From an uncultured Eubacteriales bacterium (GTDB lineage Bacteria > Bacillota > Clostridia > Oscillospirales > Acutalibacteraceae), in NCBI GenBank assembly GCA_900316385.1, contig ONCP01000003.1, positions 99,074 to 163,073 of the forward strand: a stretch of 64,000 bases of DNA. Direction: 5' to 3'. The notes beneath the pieces were generated by a model. That model ran no database searches and was not told where the DNA came from. It saw only the letters and a list, made by a program, of their open reading frames with translations. This document shows, in pieces, positions 54,212 to 62,171 of the stretch (the first letter of the stretch is position 1; every line of letters begins with the position of its first letter). Made by a program: the position numbers and the translations under genes.

Positions 54212-54221
54212 TCCTGTTCAT

Positions 54222-54291
54222 GCCTTATCCGCCCACGGTAAGGCTGTAAAGAACATAAATAACTGTTTGTGGGCGGAAAGGCTGTGCAAAA
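54222..54291 (+). promoter_or_regulatory. Pseudoknot-like leader between pyrC and the aldolase gene
   Basis: GCCTTA (54222-54227) can pair with TAAGGC (54239-54244). The loop segment CCGCCCAC (54229-54236) can pair with GTGGGCGG (54269-54276), giving an H-type pseudoknot order with an A-rich 24-base third loop. The second stem ends at the ribosome binding site GGAAAGG. In addition AAGGCTGT occurs twice (54240-54247 and 54278-54285), so GCCTT could instead pair with the ribosome binding site copy. This is a candidate translational switch. The pairings are seen directly, and the function is inference. Confidence 0.5.
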
Positions 54292-55263
54292 ATGGCAAAA
54301 GGTAATCTTCTCTCCGTTCGTGAGGACGTCAGAGTGCTCGACGCGACCTTGAGAGACGGAGGACTTTGTAACGATTTTTATTTTACCGACGATTTTGTTA
54401 CCGACCTTTATCACGCTAACATCAAAGCGGGCGTCGATTACATGGAGTTCGGCTACAAGGCGTCAAAGGATATTTTCAGCCCCGAAAAATTCGGCAAATG
54501 GAAGTTTTGCGACGACGACGATATCAGGGCGATAGTAGGCGAAAACAACAGCCCGATGAAAATAGCGGTTATGGCTGACGTCGGACGCTGCGATTTTGAG
54601 CGCGACATCAGACCCAAGAACGAGAGCCCGATCGACCTTGTACGAGTCGCTACATATATCAACACGATCCCCGCGGCGTGCCAGATCGTTGAGCACTGCC
54701 ACAAGCTCGGCTACGAGACAGCGATCAACATTATGGCGATTTCCAAGGAAAGAACCGAGGATATCCGCGAGGCTCTCGATATTTTCGGACAGACTCCCGT
54801 CGATACCTTCTACATCGTCGACAGCTACGGCGCGTTCTATCCCGAGCAGATCAGGCGCTACGCGCAGATGTACCTTGAGTACGCCGACAAATACGGCAAG
54901 AATGTAGGCATCCATACTCACGACAACCAGTCGCTGGCGTTTGCAAATACGATCGACGCGCTTCCCGAGGGCGTCAGCTATCTTGACGCAACAGCTATGG
55001 GAATGGGCAGAGGCGCGGGCAACTGCCGCAGCGAGCTGCTGATCGGCTTCCTCAAGAACCCGAAATACCGTCCCGAGCCGATCCTCGACTTTATCGAGAA
55101 GCATATGCTCGATATGAAGGAGTCGGGCGTTCAGTGGGGCTTTGATATCCCGTTCATTATCACGGGACAGAGAAATTCCCACCCGCGCACGGCTATCGCG
55201 TTCCAGAAGGCTCACCGCAAGGATTACCGCAACTTCCGCCTTGAGCTTATGGATTTTGATTAA
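54292..55263 (+). CDS. DRE-TIM aldolase-like enzyme (HMG-CoA lyase/4-hydroxy-2-oxovalerate aldolase type)
   Basis: A 323-residue TIM-barrel enzyme of the DRE-TIM metallolyase superfamily. The defining motif is LDATLRDGGLCNDFYF near residue 17, and the metal-binding GIHTHDNQSLA near 210 holds the paired His. GMGRGAGNCRSELL follows near 240. Substrates in the family include 2-oxo acids and HMG-CoA. DGG in place of the DRE-type DGE places it with the stand-alone aldolase-catalytic-domain branch, whose function is unknown. It lies between pyrC and pyrF without being a known pyrimidine enzyme. Confidence 0.8.
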   Translation: MAKGNLLSVREDVRVLDATLRDGGLCNDFYFTDDFVTDLYHANIKAGVDYMEFGYKASKDIFSPEKFGKWKFCDDDDIRAIVGENNSPMKIAVMADVGRCDFERDIRPKNESPIDLVRVATYINTIPAACQIVEHCHKLGYETAINIMAISKERTEDIREALDIFGQTPVDTFYIVDSYGAFYPEQIRRYAQMYLEYADKYGKNVGIHTHDNQSLAFANTIDALPEGVSYLDATAMGMGRGAGNCRSELLIGFLKNPKYRPEPILDFIEKHMLDMKESGVQWGFDIPFIITGQRNSHPRTAIAFQKAHRKDYRNFRLELMDFD

Positions 55264-55281
55264 TACAAATAAGGTGATTTT

Positions 55282-56208
55282 ATGGACAGACTTATCGAAA
55301 AAATCGCGGAGCTTCAGAATCCCACGGTAGCGGGACTTGATCCGAAGCTCGCGTTTGTTCCCGAATTTATCAAAGCGGAGTGCTTCAATAAATACGGCAA
55401 AACTCTTGAGGGCGCCGCGGCGGCGCTTTTGGAGTTCAACAAAAGGCTTATCGACGCGCTTTGCGACATCGTTCCAGCGGTAAAGCCGCAGGCCGCATAT
55501 TATGAAATGTACGGCTGGCAGGGCGTCAAGGCTCTCTGCGAGACTATCGCGTACGCCAGAGAAAAAGGAATGTACGTCATTACCGACGGCAAGCGCAATG
55601 ATATCGGCACCACGATGGAGGCTTACGCGACGGCTCATCTCGGCACGACGGATATCGACGGCGAGGAAGTCGACGCCTTCGGCGCGGACGCGCTCACGGT
55701 CAACGGCTATCTCGGCTCGGACGGTATCAAACCGCTCCTCGACATTTGCCAAAAAAAGGATAAGAGCATATTTGTTCTTGTAAAAACCTCCAACCCGAGC
55801 TCAGGCGAGCTTCAGGACAGGAAGATCGGCGACAAGTCCGTGTATGAGACAATGGGCGAGATGTGCGAAGGCTGGGGCGAGGGATCGCGCGGAAGATTCG
55901 GTTACAGCGCTGTCGGCGCGGTAGTCGGAGCTACCTATCCCGAAATGCTCAGGGAGCTGCGTGAGAAGCTTCCCCACACCTTCTTCCTTGTTCCGGGCTA
56001 CGGCGCTCAGGGCGGCGGAGCCGAGGACGCTAAGTACGCCTTTGACAAAAACGGCCTCGGAGCCGTTGTCAATTCCAGCCGCGGTATTATGTGCGCGTGG
56101 AAAAAGGAGGACGGCGCTACCGAGCGCGACTTTGCCGAAGCAGCTCGGCGCGAGGCTCTCAGAATGCGCGACGACCTCCGAAGCGTTATAGGCGCAATGG
56201 GCGCGTAA
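55282..56208 (+). CDS. pyrF: Orotidine 5'-phosphate decarboxylase, long type
   Basis: A 308-residue decarboxylase that forms UMP in the last step of pyrimidine synthesis. The N-terminal VAGLDPKLAFVP and the catalytic DGKRNDIGTTMEAYA near residue 100 (K and D of the active-site array) are clear. The phosphate-binding part lies in VPGYGAQGGGA. The length, longer than the 230-residue type I enzymes, fits the group 2 form. AAGGTGATTTT precedes the ATG, and it follows the aldolase after 18 bases. I see no terminator after it. Confidence 0.94.
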   Translation: MDRLIEKIAELQNPTVAGLDPKLAFVPEFIKAECFNKYGKTLEGAAAALLEFNKRLIDALCDIVPAVKPQAAYYEMYGWQGVKALCETIAYAREKGMYVITDGKRNDIGTTMEAYATAHLGTTDIDGEEVDAFGADALTVNGYLGSDGIKPLLDICQKKDKSIFVLVKTSNPSSGELQDRKIGDKSVYETMGEMCEGWGEGSRGRFGYSAVGAVVGATYPEMLRELREKLPHTFFLVPGYGAQGGGAEDAKYAFDKNGLGAVVNSSRGIMCAWKKEDGATERDFAEAARREALRMRDDLRSVIGAMGA

Positions 56209-56230
56209 AGCTCGGATTATCGTTAAATTA

Positions 56231-56260
56231 TTGACAACCGACCGCTTTTAGTGCTATAAT
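56231..56260 (+). promoter_or_regulatory. Sigma-A promoter of serC-serA
   Basis: TTGACA (56231-56236), an 18-base spacer, and TATAAT (56255-56260). The leader of about 80 bases contains a short CCGAT...ATCGG hairpin (56274-56292). Confidence 0.85.
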
Positions 56261-56348
56261 ACCGACTGTATTCCGATTTATGCTCTATCGGATCAAATTT
56301 TCACATTAGCTAATTAAACATATATTATTTTGTAAAGGAGTAATTGAA

Positions 56349-57431
56349 ATGGCAAGAGTTTACAACTTTTCGGCAGGCCCCGCGGTACTTCCCGAGTCTG
56401 TGCTTAAAGAAGCCGCGGAGGAAATGCTCGATTATAAGGGCAGCGGTATGTCCGTTATGGAGATGAGCCACCGCTCAAAGTGGTTCGACGACATTATCAA
56501 GGACGCTGAGAAGGACTTGAGGGAGCTTATGAACATTCCCGATAATTACAAGGTTCTTTTCCTTCAGGGCGGCGCCAGCCTCCAGTTCGCGGCTATTCCG
56601 ATGAACCTGATGAAGAATAAGGTCGCCGACTACATCGTTACGGGTCAGTGGGCGAAGAAGGCGTTCGCAGAGGCTAAGATTTACGGCACAGCCAACAAAA
56701 TCGCTACCTCGGAGGACAAGACCTTCTCCTATATCCCCGATTGTTCGGATCTTCCGATCAGCGAGAACGCGGACTATGTTTACATCTGCGAGAACAACAC
56801 CATCTACGGTACAAAGTTCCACGAGCTCCCCAACACCAAGGGCAAGCCGCTCGTATCCGACGTAAGCTCCTGTTTCCTTTCAGAGCCTGTTGACGTTGAA
56901 AAGTACGGCGTGATTTACGCGGGCGTTCAGAAGAACGCGGGTCCCGCGGGCTTACAGGTAGTTATTATCCGTGAGGATCTCATCACCGACGACGTTCTCC
57001 CCGGCACTCCCACAATGATGAAATACAAGACTCAGGCCGACGCGGGTTCGCTCTACAACACGCCTCCCTGCTATGATATCTACATCTGCGGAAAGATATT
57101 CAAGTGGATCAAGGCTATGGGCGGTCTTGAGGAAATGAAGAAATATAACGAGAAGAAGGCTGCCGTTCTTTACGATTTCCTTGACAGCAGCAAGATGTTC
57201 AAGGGCACCGTAGTAAAGAAGGATCGTTCTTTGATGAACGTTCCCTTTGTAACGGGCGACGCCGAGCTTGACGCCAAGTTTGTCAAGGAGGCGACCGCCG
57301 CGGGCTTTGTTAACCTTAAGGGTCACCGCACAGTCGGCGGTATGAGAGCTTCTATCTATAACGCTATGCCGATCGAGGGCGTAGAAAAGCTCGTTGAGTT
57401 TATGAAGAAGTTTGAAGCCGAAAATTCTTAA
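56349..57431 (+). CDS. serC: Phosphoserine aminotransferase
   Basis: A 360-residue class V aminotransferase that makes 3-phosphoserine from 3-phosphohydroxypyruvate and glutamate. The N-terminal VYNFSAGPAVLPESVL is diagnostic. SHRSKWF and LFLQGGASLQF follow near residue 70, and the pyridoxal lysine lies in GVQKNAGPAG near residue 197. The full family length is present. It forms an operon with serA, which starts 20 bases later. Confidence 0.96.
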   Translation: MARVYNFSAGPAVLPESVLKEAAEEMLDYKGSGMSVMEMSHRSKWFDDIIKDAEKDLRELMNIPDNYKVLFLQGGASLQFAAIPMNLMKNKVADYIVTGQWAKKAFAEAKIYGTANKIATSEDKTFSYIPDCSDLPISENADYVYICENNTIYGTKFHELPNTKGKPLVSDVSSCFLSEPVDVEKYGVIYAGVQKNAGPAGLQVVIIREDLITDDVLPGTPTMMKYKTQADAGSLYNTPPCYDIYICGKIFKWIKAMGGLEEMKKYNEKKAAVLYDFLDSSKMFKGTVVKKDRSLMNVPFVTGDAELDAKFVKEATAAGFVNLKGHRTVGGMRASIYNAMPIEGVEKLVEFMKKFEAENS

Positions 57432-57451
57432 TCAAAAAAGAAGGTAATTTT

Positions 57452-58588
57452 ATGTATAACGTATTGACTTTAAATAAAATCTCTCCCAACGGCACAAGCC
57501 GTCTCGGCGCCGATTACAACGTCGGCGACGCTGTTGAGAATCCCGCCGCGGTTCTTGTCCGCTCCGCTTCCATGCATGATATGGAGCTCCCCGAGAGCCT
57601 TCTCGCGATCGCGCGTTGCGGCGCGGGTACGAACAATATCCCCAAGGACGTATGCGCCGACAAGGGTATCGTTGTTTTCAACACTCCCGGCGCTAACGCC
57701 AACGCTGTTAAAGAGCTTGTTATCGCGGGTCTGCTCCTCAGCTCACGTAAGGTGTGCGAGGGTATCGAGTGGGCAAAAACGCTCAAGGGCAACGGAGATA
57801 ATGTCGGTAAAATGGCTGAAAAGGGCAAGGGTCAGTTCGTAGGTCCCGAGATCCTCGGAAAAACTCTGGCTGTTGTCGGTCTCGGCGCTATCGGCATTCT
57901 TGTTGCAAATGCCGCCGTGGCTCTCGGAATGAAGGTCGTCGGTTACGACCCCTTCCTCTCCGTTAACAACGCCTTAAAGCTTGATCCTTCGATCAAGGTT
58001 TATCCCACTGTTGACGATGTCATCACGGTCGCGGACTATGTGACTGTTCACGTTCCGCTTCTTCCCGATACAAAGGATCTGATCGACGCCGACGCTATCG
58101 CCAAGATGAAGGACGGCGTTCGTATCCTCAACTTCAGCCGCGACGGTCTTGTAAATTGCGCCGCAGTGCTTGACGCTATCAAGAGCGGCAAGGTTGCCAA
58201 GTATGTTACAGACTTCGCGACAGACGACGTGCTCGCTGAGGAAGGCGTGCTTTGTCTGCCTCATCTCGGCGCTTCAACGCCCGAGTCCGAGGACAACTGC
58301 GCTGTTATGGCAGCGGATCAGGTTATGGAATACCTTGAGAGAGGCAATATCATCAACTCCGTTAACTTCCCGAATGTCAGCATGGCAAGATCGGGCGCGG
58401 TTCGTTACTGCGTGCTCTTCAAGGGCGACGCCGTAAAGGATATCACCGCCGCCGTTGACGGCCTGAAGGCTGTCGAGGCAAAGACAAGAGGAGATTACGG
58501 CTATGCTATCGCCGACGCCGACAGCGACGCTTCCGCCGCCGCGTTAGAGGCTGTCGAGGGTGTAGTAAAGGTAAGAGTTATCAAATAA
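57452..58588 (+). CDS. serA: D-3-phosphoglycerate dehydrogenase
   Basis: A 378-residue dehydrogenase that opens the serine pathway. The NAD-binding segment is GLGAIGILVANAAVALGMKVVGYDP near residue 145. The catalytic Arg lies in LNFSRDGLV, and the His in CLPHLGAST near residue 271. The C-terminal 70 residues form a short ACT-like regulatory domain (DGLKAVEAKTRGDYG...). Clustering with serC gives the steps from 3-phosphoglycerate to phosphoserine. No serB is adjacent. Confidence 0.94.
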   Translation: MYNVLTLNKISPNGTSRLGADYNVGDAVENPAAVLVRSASMHDMELPESLLAIARCGAGTNNIPKDVCADKGIVVFNTPGANANAVKELVIAGLLLSSRKVCEGIEWAKTLKGNGDNVGKMAEKGKGQFVGPEILGKTLAVVGLGAIGILVANAAVALGMKVVGYDPFLSVNNALKLDPSIKVYPTVDDVITVADYVTVHVPLLPDTKDLIDADAIAKMKDGVRILNFSRDGLVNCAAVLDAIKSGKVAKYVTDFATDDVLAEEGVLCLPHLGASTPESEDNCAVMAADQVMEYLERGNIINSVNFPNVSMARSGAVRYCVLFKGDAVKDITAAVDGLKAVEAKTRGDYGYAIADADSDASAAALEAVEGVVKVRVIK

Positions 58589-58605
58589 TCATTCTGAAAT
58601 AATCG

Positions 58606-58633
58606 AAAGGCTCCCGATTTGGGAGCCTTTTTG
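58606..58633 (+). terminator. Terminator of serC-serA
   Basis: AAGGCTCCC (58607-58615) pairs with GGGAGCCTT (58621-58629), followed by a T run. Confidence 0.92.
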
Positions 58634-58665
58634 TTATGTTATATTTAAGCTTCGCGCCGTCTTTC

Positions 58666-59163
58666 TTAATATCCGTACATATCCTCAAACATTTTGATGC
58701 CCGATTTTGTGTGGAAAAGGTTTTCCTTAACGTTTTTGGCAAGCTCGGGGCTGATGTGGTCGTCGTAGATATTAACGAGGAAGTCCGCCTCGACCAGAAG
58801 CGAGTGGACCTTGTTGTCAATACCCTTGTAGGTGTGGTGATTGGCGATAAGGTAACAGACCTTGTCGATAAATTCCTCCTCAAAGCCCAGCTCGGTCAAA
58901 AGCTTTTCCGCCTCGGCGGGACCCTCCTGCTCCTGATATTTTCCGTCAGCGGAGCCGTATTTCTGCTCGCTGATCTTGATCCCGATGTCGTGCGTGACTG
59001 CGGTGATCTCAAGAAGATAGAGCATATCGTCAGGGAGCTTTTCGTTGATCGCGAGCACCTTCGCGATCGTGTAGACCTTCAAAAAATGTTGGATGCGTTT
59101 AACGTCTCCGTGAAAATACTCAACCATAGCGTTTATGGTTTCGACAGTCTTTTTGTTAGCCAT
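58666..59163 (-). CDS. HD-domain phosphohydrolase-like protein
   Basis: A 165-residue HD-superfamily protein. The key metal motif is THDIG with preceding HFLKVYTIAKVLA, followed by LIANHHTYKG. Such domains hydrolyse nucleotides or phosphate esters, and the substrate is unknown. It starts within the end of the DUF5662 gene (eight-base overlap), with AAGGAG upstream, and it is the last gene of a leftward four-gene operon. Confidence 0.85.
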   Translation of the reverse strand: MANKKTVETINAMVEYFHGDVKRIQHFLKVYTIAKVLAINEKLPDDMLYLLEITAVTHDIGIKISEQKYGSADGKYQEQEGPAEAEKLLTELGFEEEFIDKVCYLIANHHTYKGIDNKVHSLLVEADFLVNIYDDHISPELAKNVKENLFHTKSGIKMFEDMYGY

Positions 59164-59698
59164 TTTTATTTCTCCTTAGCTTGCGAATGTATTGAAAGGT
59201 TTCCTTTTCACCCTTTTCGGCGAGCATAGTCAGCAAAAACTCAATGTCGTCCGAGGTTTTCGGGTGAAGTATACCGCCTCTGAGCCGCTTGGCTCTCATA
59301 AAGTAGTTAAGCGGGTGAGAGTCGGTGTATTTTTCCTTGTTGTAGGTCTTGCTCGCCGCCACGCGGTCGCAGAACATTTCGATAAGGAATTTTTGCGGCA
59401 TTTCGATTCCCTTATAGACCTTGTCCTTGGGGTCGTAGTCCGTCCAGTACTCAAAGTGATGACGGTTTCTGCCCTTGTGGTGGAGCCACGCCTTTGAGTA
59501 GCCGTAGCTTTCGCGCTCGCCCTCGTTTGGAGAGCGGTTTCCCAGATAGTACTTTGCCCCGGGGATAAACTCCGTCGGCGAATATTTTGACAGGTCGTGC
59601 AACAGTCCGCGGATCGGGATCCCCGCACGGAAGCAGTTTGCGATGACCTTGTGGCGATGCTTGGTTATCGTAATAAAATGCTTGATCGGATGAGCCAT
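59156..59698 (-). CDS. DUF5662-family protein
   Basis: A 180-residue soluble protein matching my recollection of DUF5662. It has HPIKHFITITKHRHKVIANCF, LLHDLSKYSPTEF, and the histidine-rich HHKGRNRHHFEYW near residue 72. The paired His and HD-like LHDLSK suggest a metal-binding all-helical fold, but no activity is known. The ATG overlaps the upstream stop codon by one base. Confidence 0.82.
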   Translation of the reverse strand: MAHPIKHFITITKHRHKVIANCFRAGIPIRGLLHDLSKYSPTEFIPGAKYYLGNRSPNEGERESYGYSKAWLHHKGRNRHHFEYWTDYDPKDKVYKGIEMPQKFLIEMFCDRVAASKTYNKEKYTDSHPLNYFMRAKRLRGGILHPKTSDDIEFLLTMLAEKGEKETFQYIRKLRRNKNG

Positions 59699-60609
59699 TA
59701 CTGCGCCTCGTTGTCCGTGGATTCGATCTCCGCGTCGGTGACGTTGTTGATCATCTTCTTTATGACGTCGAGCGCCGTGTAGCCCTGCATACTGAGCTCG
59801 TCGTGCGAGATGATAAAGGTGTTGCCGTTGAGAGCCTTTAGCTTTTTGAGCGTGTCGCTGGTCGTCAGATATTGCTCAACGCTTTCGTCGGAAACAAATA
59901 TGCAGTCGGGATTCGCGAGCAGAAGCTGAGCAGGGTCGACAACGTCGCTTGCGGCCTTGGCAAATACGTTCATCGAGCCTGTGAAGCCCAGCATAGTTGA
60001 GCACCACGTTCCGCCCGTAACGGTTTTGAGAACGCCGTTGTCGATGTAGAGATACGCGACAGTGCTCACGGTCTTGTCGCGCTTAGCGGCGGTTTTGACG
60101 GTTCTGAGAGTGTTTCGTATCTCGTCAAACGCTTTTTTTGCCTTCTCTGCGCCCGTGGTATTGCCGCCGAGAATCGAACCGATCTGCTTGTAAAGCACTG
60201 AAAGCTGCTTGAGCGTATGAGCTTCCTCGGGCTGAAAAACCGCGATCGAGGCGTCCTTGAGCTTTTTGATATCGGCTTTGTTCAGAGTTTTGTCGGCAAA
60301 AACGATCTCCGCCTTGGATTTTTTGATCTCGTCCTCCGAGGGGTCATGAGCCGTTCCCATCGAAGGAACGACGCGGAAGCTCGTTTGGTCAACGTCGTCG
60401 CTTCTGCCGACGGTCTTGCCGTCGTAGCCGATAGCTGTGATGATGTCCGCAAGGTTTTTGTTGAGAATAACAATGTTTTTCGGTTCCTCTTTGATCGTGA
60501 TTTTGCCCACGGTCACGGGATATTCCTCAGGCTCGCCGCAGGAGCCGAGAGATATGACGGAGAGAATGACCGAAATGATCAAAAAACAGGATAATACTTT
60601 TTTTATCAT
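59698..60609 (-). CDS. Orphan TroA-type substrate-binding lipoprotein
   Basis: A 303-residue lipoprotein with the lipobox LGSC near residue 24. The mature domain begins VTVGKITIKEEPKNIVILNKNLADIITAIGYDGKTVG, which is typical of siderophore, heme or cobalamin-binding proteins of the periplasmic binding family 2. GGTWCSTMLGFTGSMNVFA near residue 200 fits the second lobe. No permease or ATPase gene is adjacent, so it either works with a distant transporter or has another binding role. The operon order is DUF815, this gene, DUF5662, HD. Confidence 0.85.
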   Translation of the reverse strand: MIKKVLSCFLIISVILSVISLGSCGEPEEYPVTVGKITIKEEPKNIVILNKNLADIITAIGYDGKTVGRSDDVDQTSFRVVPSMGTAHDPSEDEIKKSKAEIVFADKTLNKADIKKLKDASIAVFQPEEAHTLKQLSVLYKQIGSILGGNTTGAEKAKKAFDEIRNTLRTVKTAAKRDKTVSTVAYLYIDNGVLKTVTGGTWCSTMLGFTGSMNVFAKAASDVVDPAQLLLANPDCIFVSDESVEQYLTTSDTLKKLKALNGNTFIISHDELSMQGYTALDVIKKMINNVTDAEIESTDNEAQ

Positions 60610-60621
60610 GATACGTAACTC

Positions 60622-61851
60622 CTATACCAATAGGGATTCAATAAACTGTTTGGCGCATCTGGGAGAGCGTCCGCCGCGTCCCAGAGCGAAGCTTTCCGCC
60701 CGAACCGAAAGCTCGTCAGGTGAGAGCTTGATTTTCGCCTTTTCGGCAAGCGCGAAAACGATCTCGAGATATTCCTTTTTGTCGGGATTCCCGAAGCAGA
60801 CCGAAAGCCCGAAGCGGTCGGAAAGAGAGAGGGTCTCCTGCATATTGTCGCGGCGGTGGATGTCGTCGGTGTCGCGGCCCTGCCAGCTTTCCTTTACAAG
60901 ATGACGGCGGTTAGAGGTAGCGTAGATGAGCGCGTTGTCGGGGCGAGCCGCTAGCCCGCCTTCAAGCACCGCTTTGAGCGAGGTGTAGCTTTTGTCCTGA
61001 CGCTGAAAGGACAGATCGTCGATGAAAATTATGAATTTCATCGGGAGCGCCGCTATCTTGTCAACAAGGATCGGAAAGTCCGAGAGACGTTCCTTCGGCA
61101 TTTCCACGATCCTCAGTCCCTTTTGCCTGAAAGCGTTGCCGATCGCCTTGACCGTCGAGCTCTTGCCTGTTCCCATATCGCCGTAAAGCAGACAGTTGTT
61201 GCAGGTCTTTCCTTCAAGGAACGCCAGAGTGTTTTCGATCACCTTGTCGCGCTGACTTTGGTAGCCGATAAAGGAAGAAAGCTCGATTTTGTCGGGATGG
61301 ACCACGGGACGGATGTCGCCGTCGCGCCAGATGAACGCCTTGTAGCGCGCGAACATTCCGCAGCCGTTTTGCTTGTAGAAATCGGAAAGCTCGCTGAGCT
61401 TGACGCGCTCAATGTTGAACGCAGAAACGCTTTCGCCCTGTTTCCAGCGCGGAAGCGCGGGCGCCAGCTCGCCGATCTCGCTGAGATACTGATACTCATT
61501 GATAATGTCGTCACAGCTCAGCTTGCACAGAGAGGCGATCGCCTCGCAATCGTGCGATACCGCGGCAGTCACATTTTTAGGCAGCTTGTCCGCTTTCCCC
61601 GCGGCCGCCGCAAGAGAAAAACAGTTTTCGTCAAAGAGCGCCGCTTGAGTGATATAGTAGGAAAGCTTTTCGGTAACGCCGCGCTCCGCGAGCAGCGAAT
61701 AAAACTCTCCGTACGCGGAGAGAAACTCCTCGGGCGGCTTTACGCTCGATTTCAGAAGCCTGAGATAGCTTTTGATAACACTGCGCGAAAGTATGCCGCG
61801 AAATACGGATAGTGAATTGATCAATAAATACGCGTTGTAGGTTTTATTCAT
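60622..61851 (-). CDS. DUF815-family AAA ATPase
   Basis: A 409-residue AAA-type ATPase. The N-terminal 190 residues are helical and specific to the family. Walker A is GDMGTGKSS (224-232) and Walker B FIIFIDDLSF (273-282). The arginine-rich ATSNRRHLVKESW near residue 315 is typical of DUF815. The cellular role is unknown. It is the first gene of the operon, and an AGAGGTG site precedes its ATG. Confidence 0.88.
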   Translation of the reverse strand: MNKTYNAYLLINSLSVFRGILSRSVIKSYLRLLKSSVKPPEEFLSAYGEFYSLLAERGVTEKLSYYITQAALFDENCFSLAAAAGKADKLPKNVTAAVSHDCEAIASLCKLSCDDIINEYQYLSEIGELAPALPRWKQGESVSAFNIERVKLSELSDFYKQNGCGMFARYKAFIWRDGDIRPVVHPDKIELSSFIGYQSQRDKVIENTLAFLEGKTCNNCLLYGDMGTGKSSTVKAIGNAFRQKGLRIVEMPKERLSDFPILVDKIAALPMKFIIFIDDLSFQRQDKSYTSLKAVLEGGLAARPDNALIYATSNRRHLVKESWQGRDTDDIHRRDNMQETLSLSDRFGLSVCFGNPDKKEYLEIVFALAEKAKIKLSPDELSVRAESFALGRGGRSPRCAKQFIESLLV

Positions 61852-61869
61852 AGAAAAACACCTCTGTTA

Positions 61870-61898
61870 ATTTTACTCCTTTTTCGCCGTTTCGTCAA
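61870..61898 (-). promoter_or_regulatory. Sigma-A promoter of the DUF815 operon
   Basis: On the minus strand TTGACG (61893-61898) and TAAAAT (61870-61875) are 17 bases apart. The leader is about 15 bases. Confidence 0.75.
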
Positions 61899-61955
61899 TA
61901 TCAATGTGCGTTTAGGACGGTGATGAACTGTGAGGAAAAATTTTTTAAAAAAGGC

Positions 61956-61984
61956 TTGACTTTTTATTGCCGCGGTGCTATAAT
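61956..61984 (+). promoter_or_regulatory. Sigma-A promoter of the 5S rRNA gene
   Basis: TTGACT (61956-61961), a 17-base spacer, and TATAAT (61979-61984). A CGTC-GAAA-GACG tetraloop hairpin (61992-62003) follows before the mature RNA. Confidence 0.88.
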
Positions 61985-62006
61985 AACAAAGTCGTCGAAA
62001 GACGAG

Positions 62007-62119
62007 ACAGTTGGTGTCGATGACGCTGAGGGTCCACCCGTTCCCATACCGAACACGGAAGTTAAGCTCAGTAGTGCCGACGATAGTTGGCTGGCGACGG
62101 CCTGTGAATGCCAACATTC
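62007..62119 (+). rRNA. rrf: 5S ribosomal RNA, solitary
   Basis: The sequence contains the universal 5S core: CCACCCGTTCCCATACCGAA followed by CACGGAAGTTAAG. The 5' GTTGG (62010-62014) pairs with the 3' CCAAC (62111-62115). The ends are set by this helix and may be off by a few bases. It has its own promoter and terminator, and no 16S, 23S or tRNA gene is next to it. Confidence 0.95.
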
Positions 62120-62128
62120 TTAAAGTGT

Positions 62129-62153
62129 CCACCCAATAGGGTGGGCGTTTTTC
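62129..62153 (+). terminator. Terminator of the 5S rRNA gene
   Basis: CCACCC (62129-62134) pairs with GGGTGG (62139-62144) around an AATA loop, followed by GCGTTTTTC. Confidence 0.88.
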
Positions 62154-62171
62154 TTTATCGGGAGTTATGTT

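Noticed and set aside
54212..54291. PyrR-type attenuator before the aldolase gene
   Set aside because: There is no T run and I see no PyrR-binding consensus; the hairpins end at a ribosome binding site instead.
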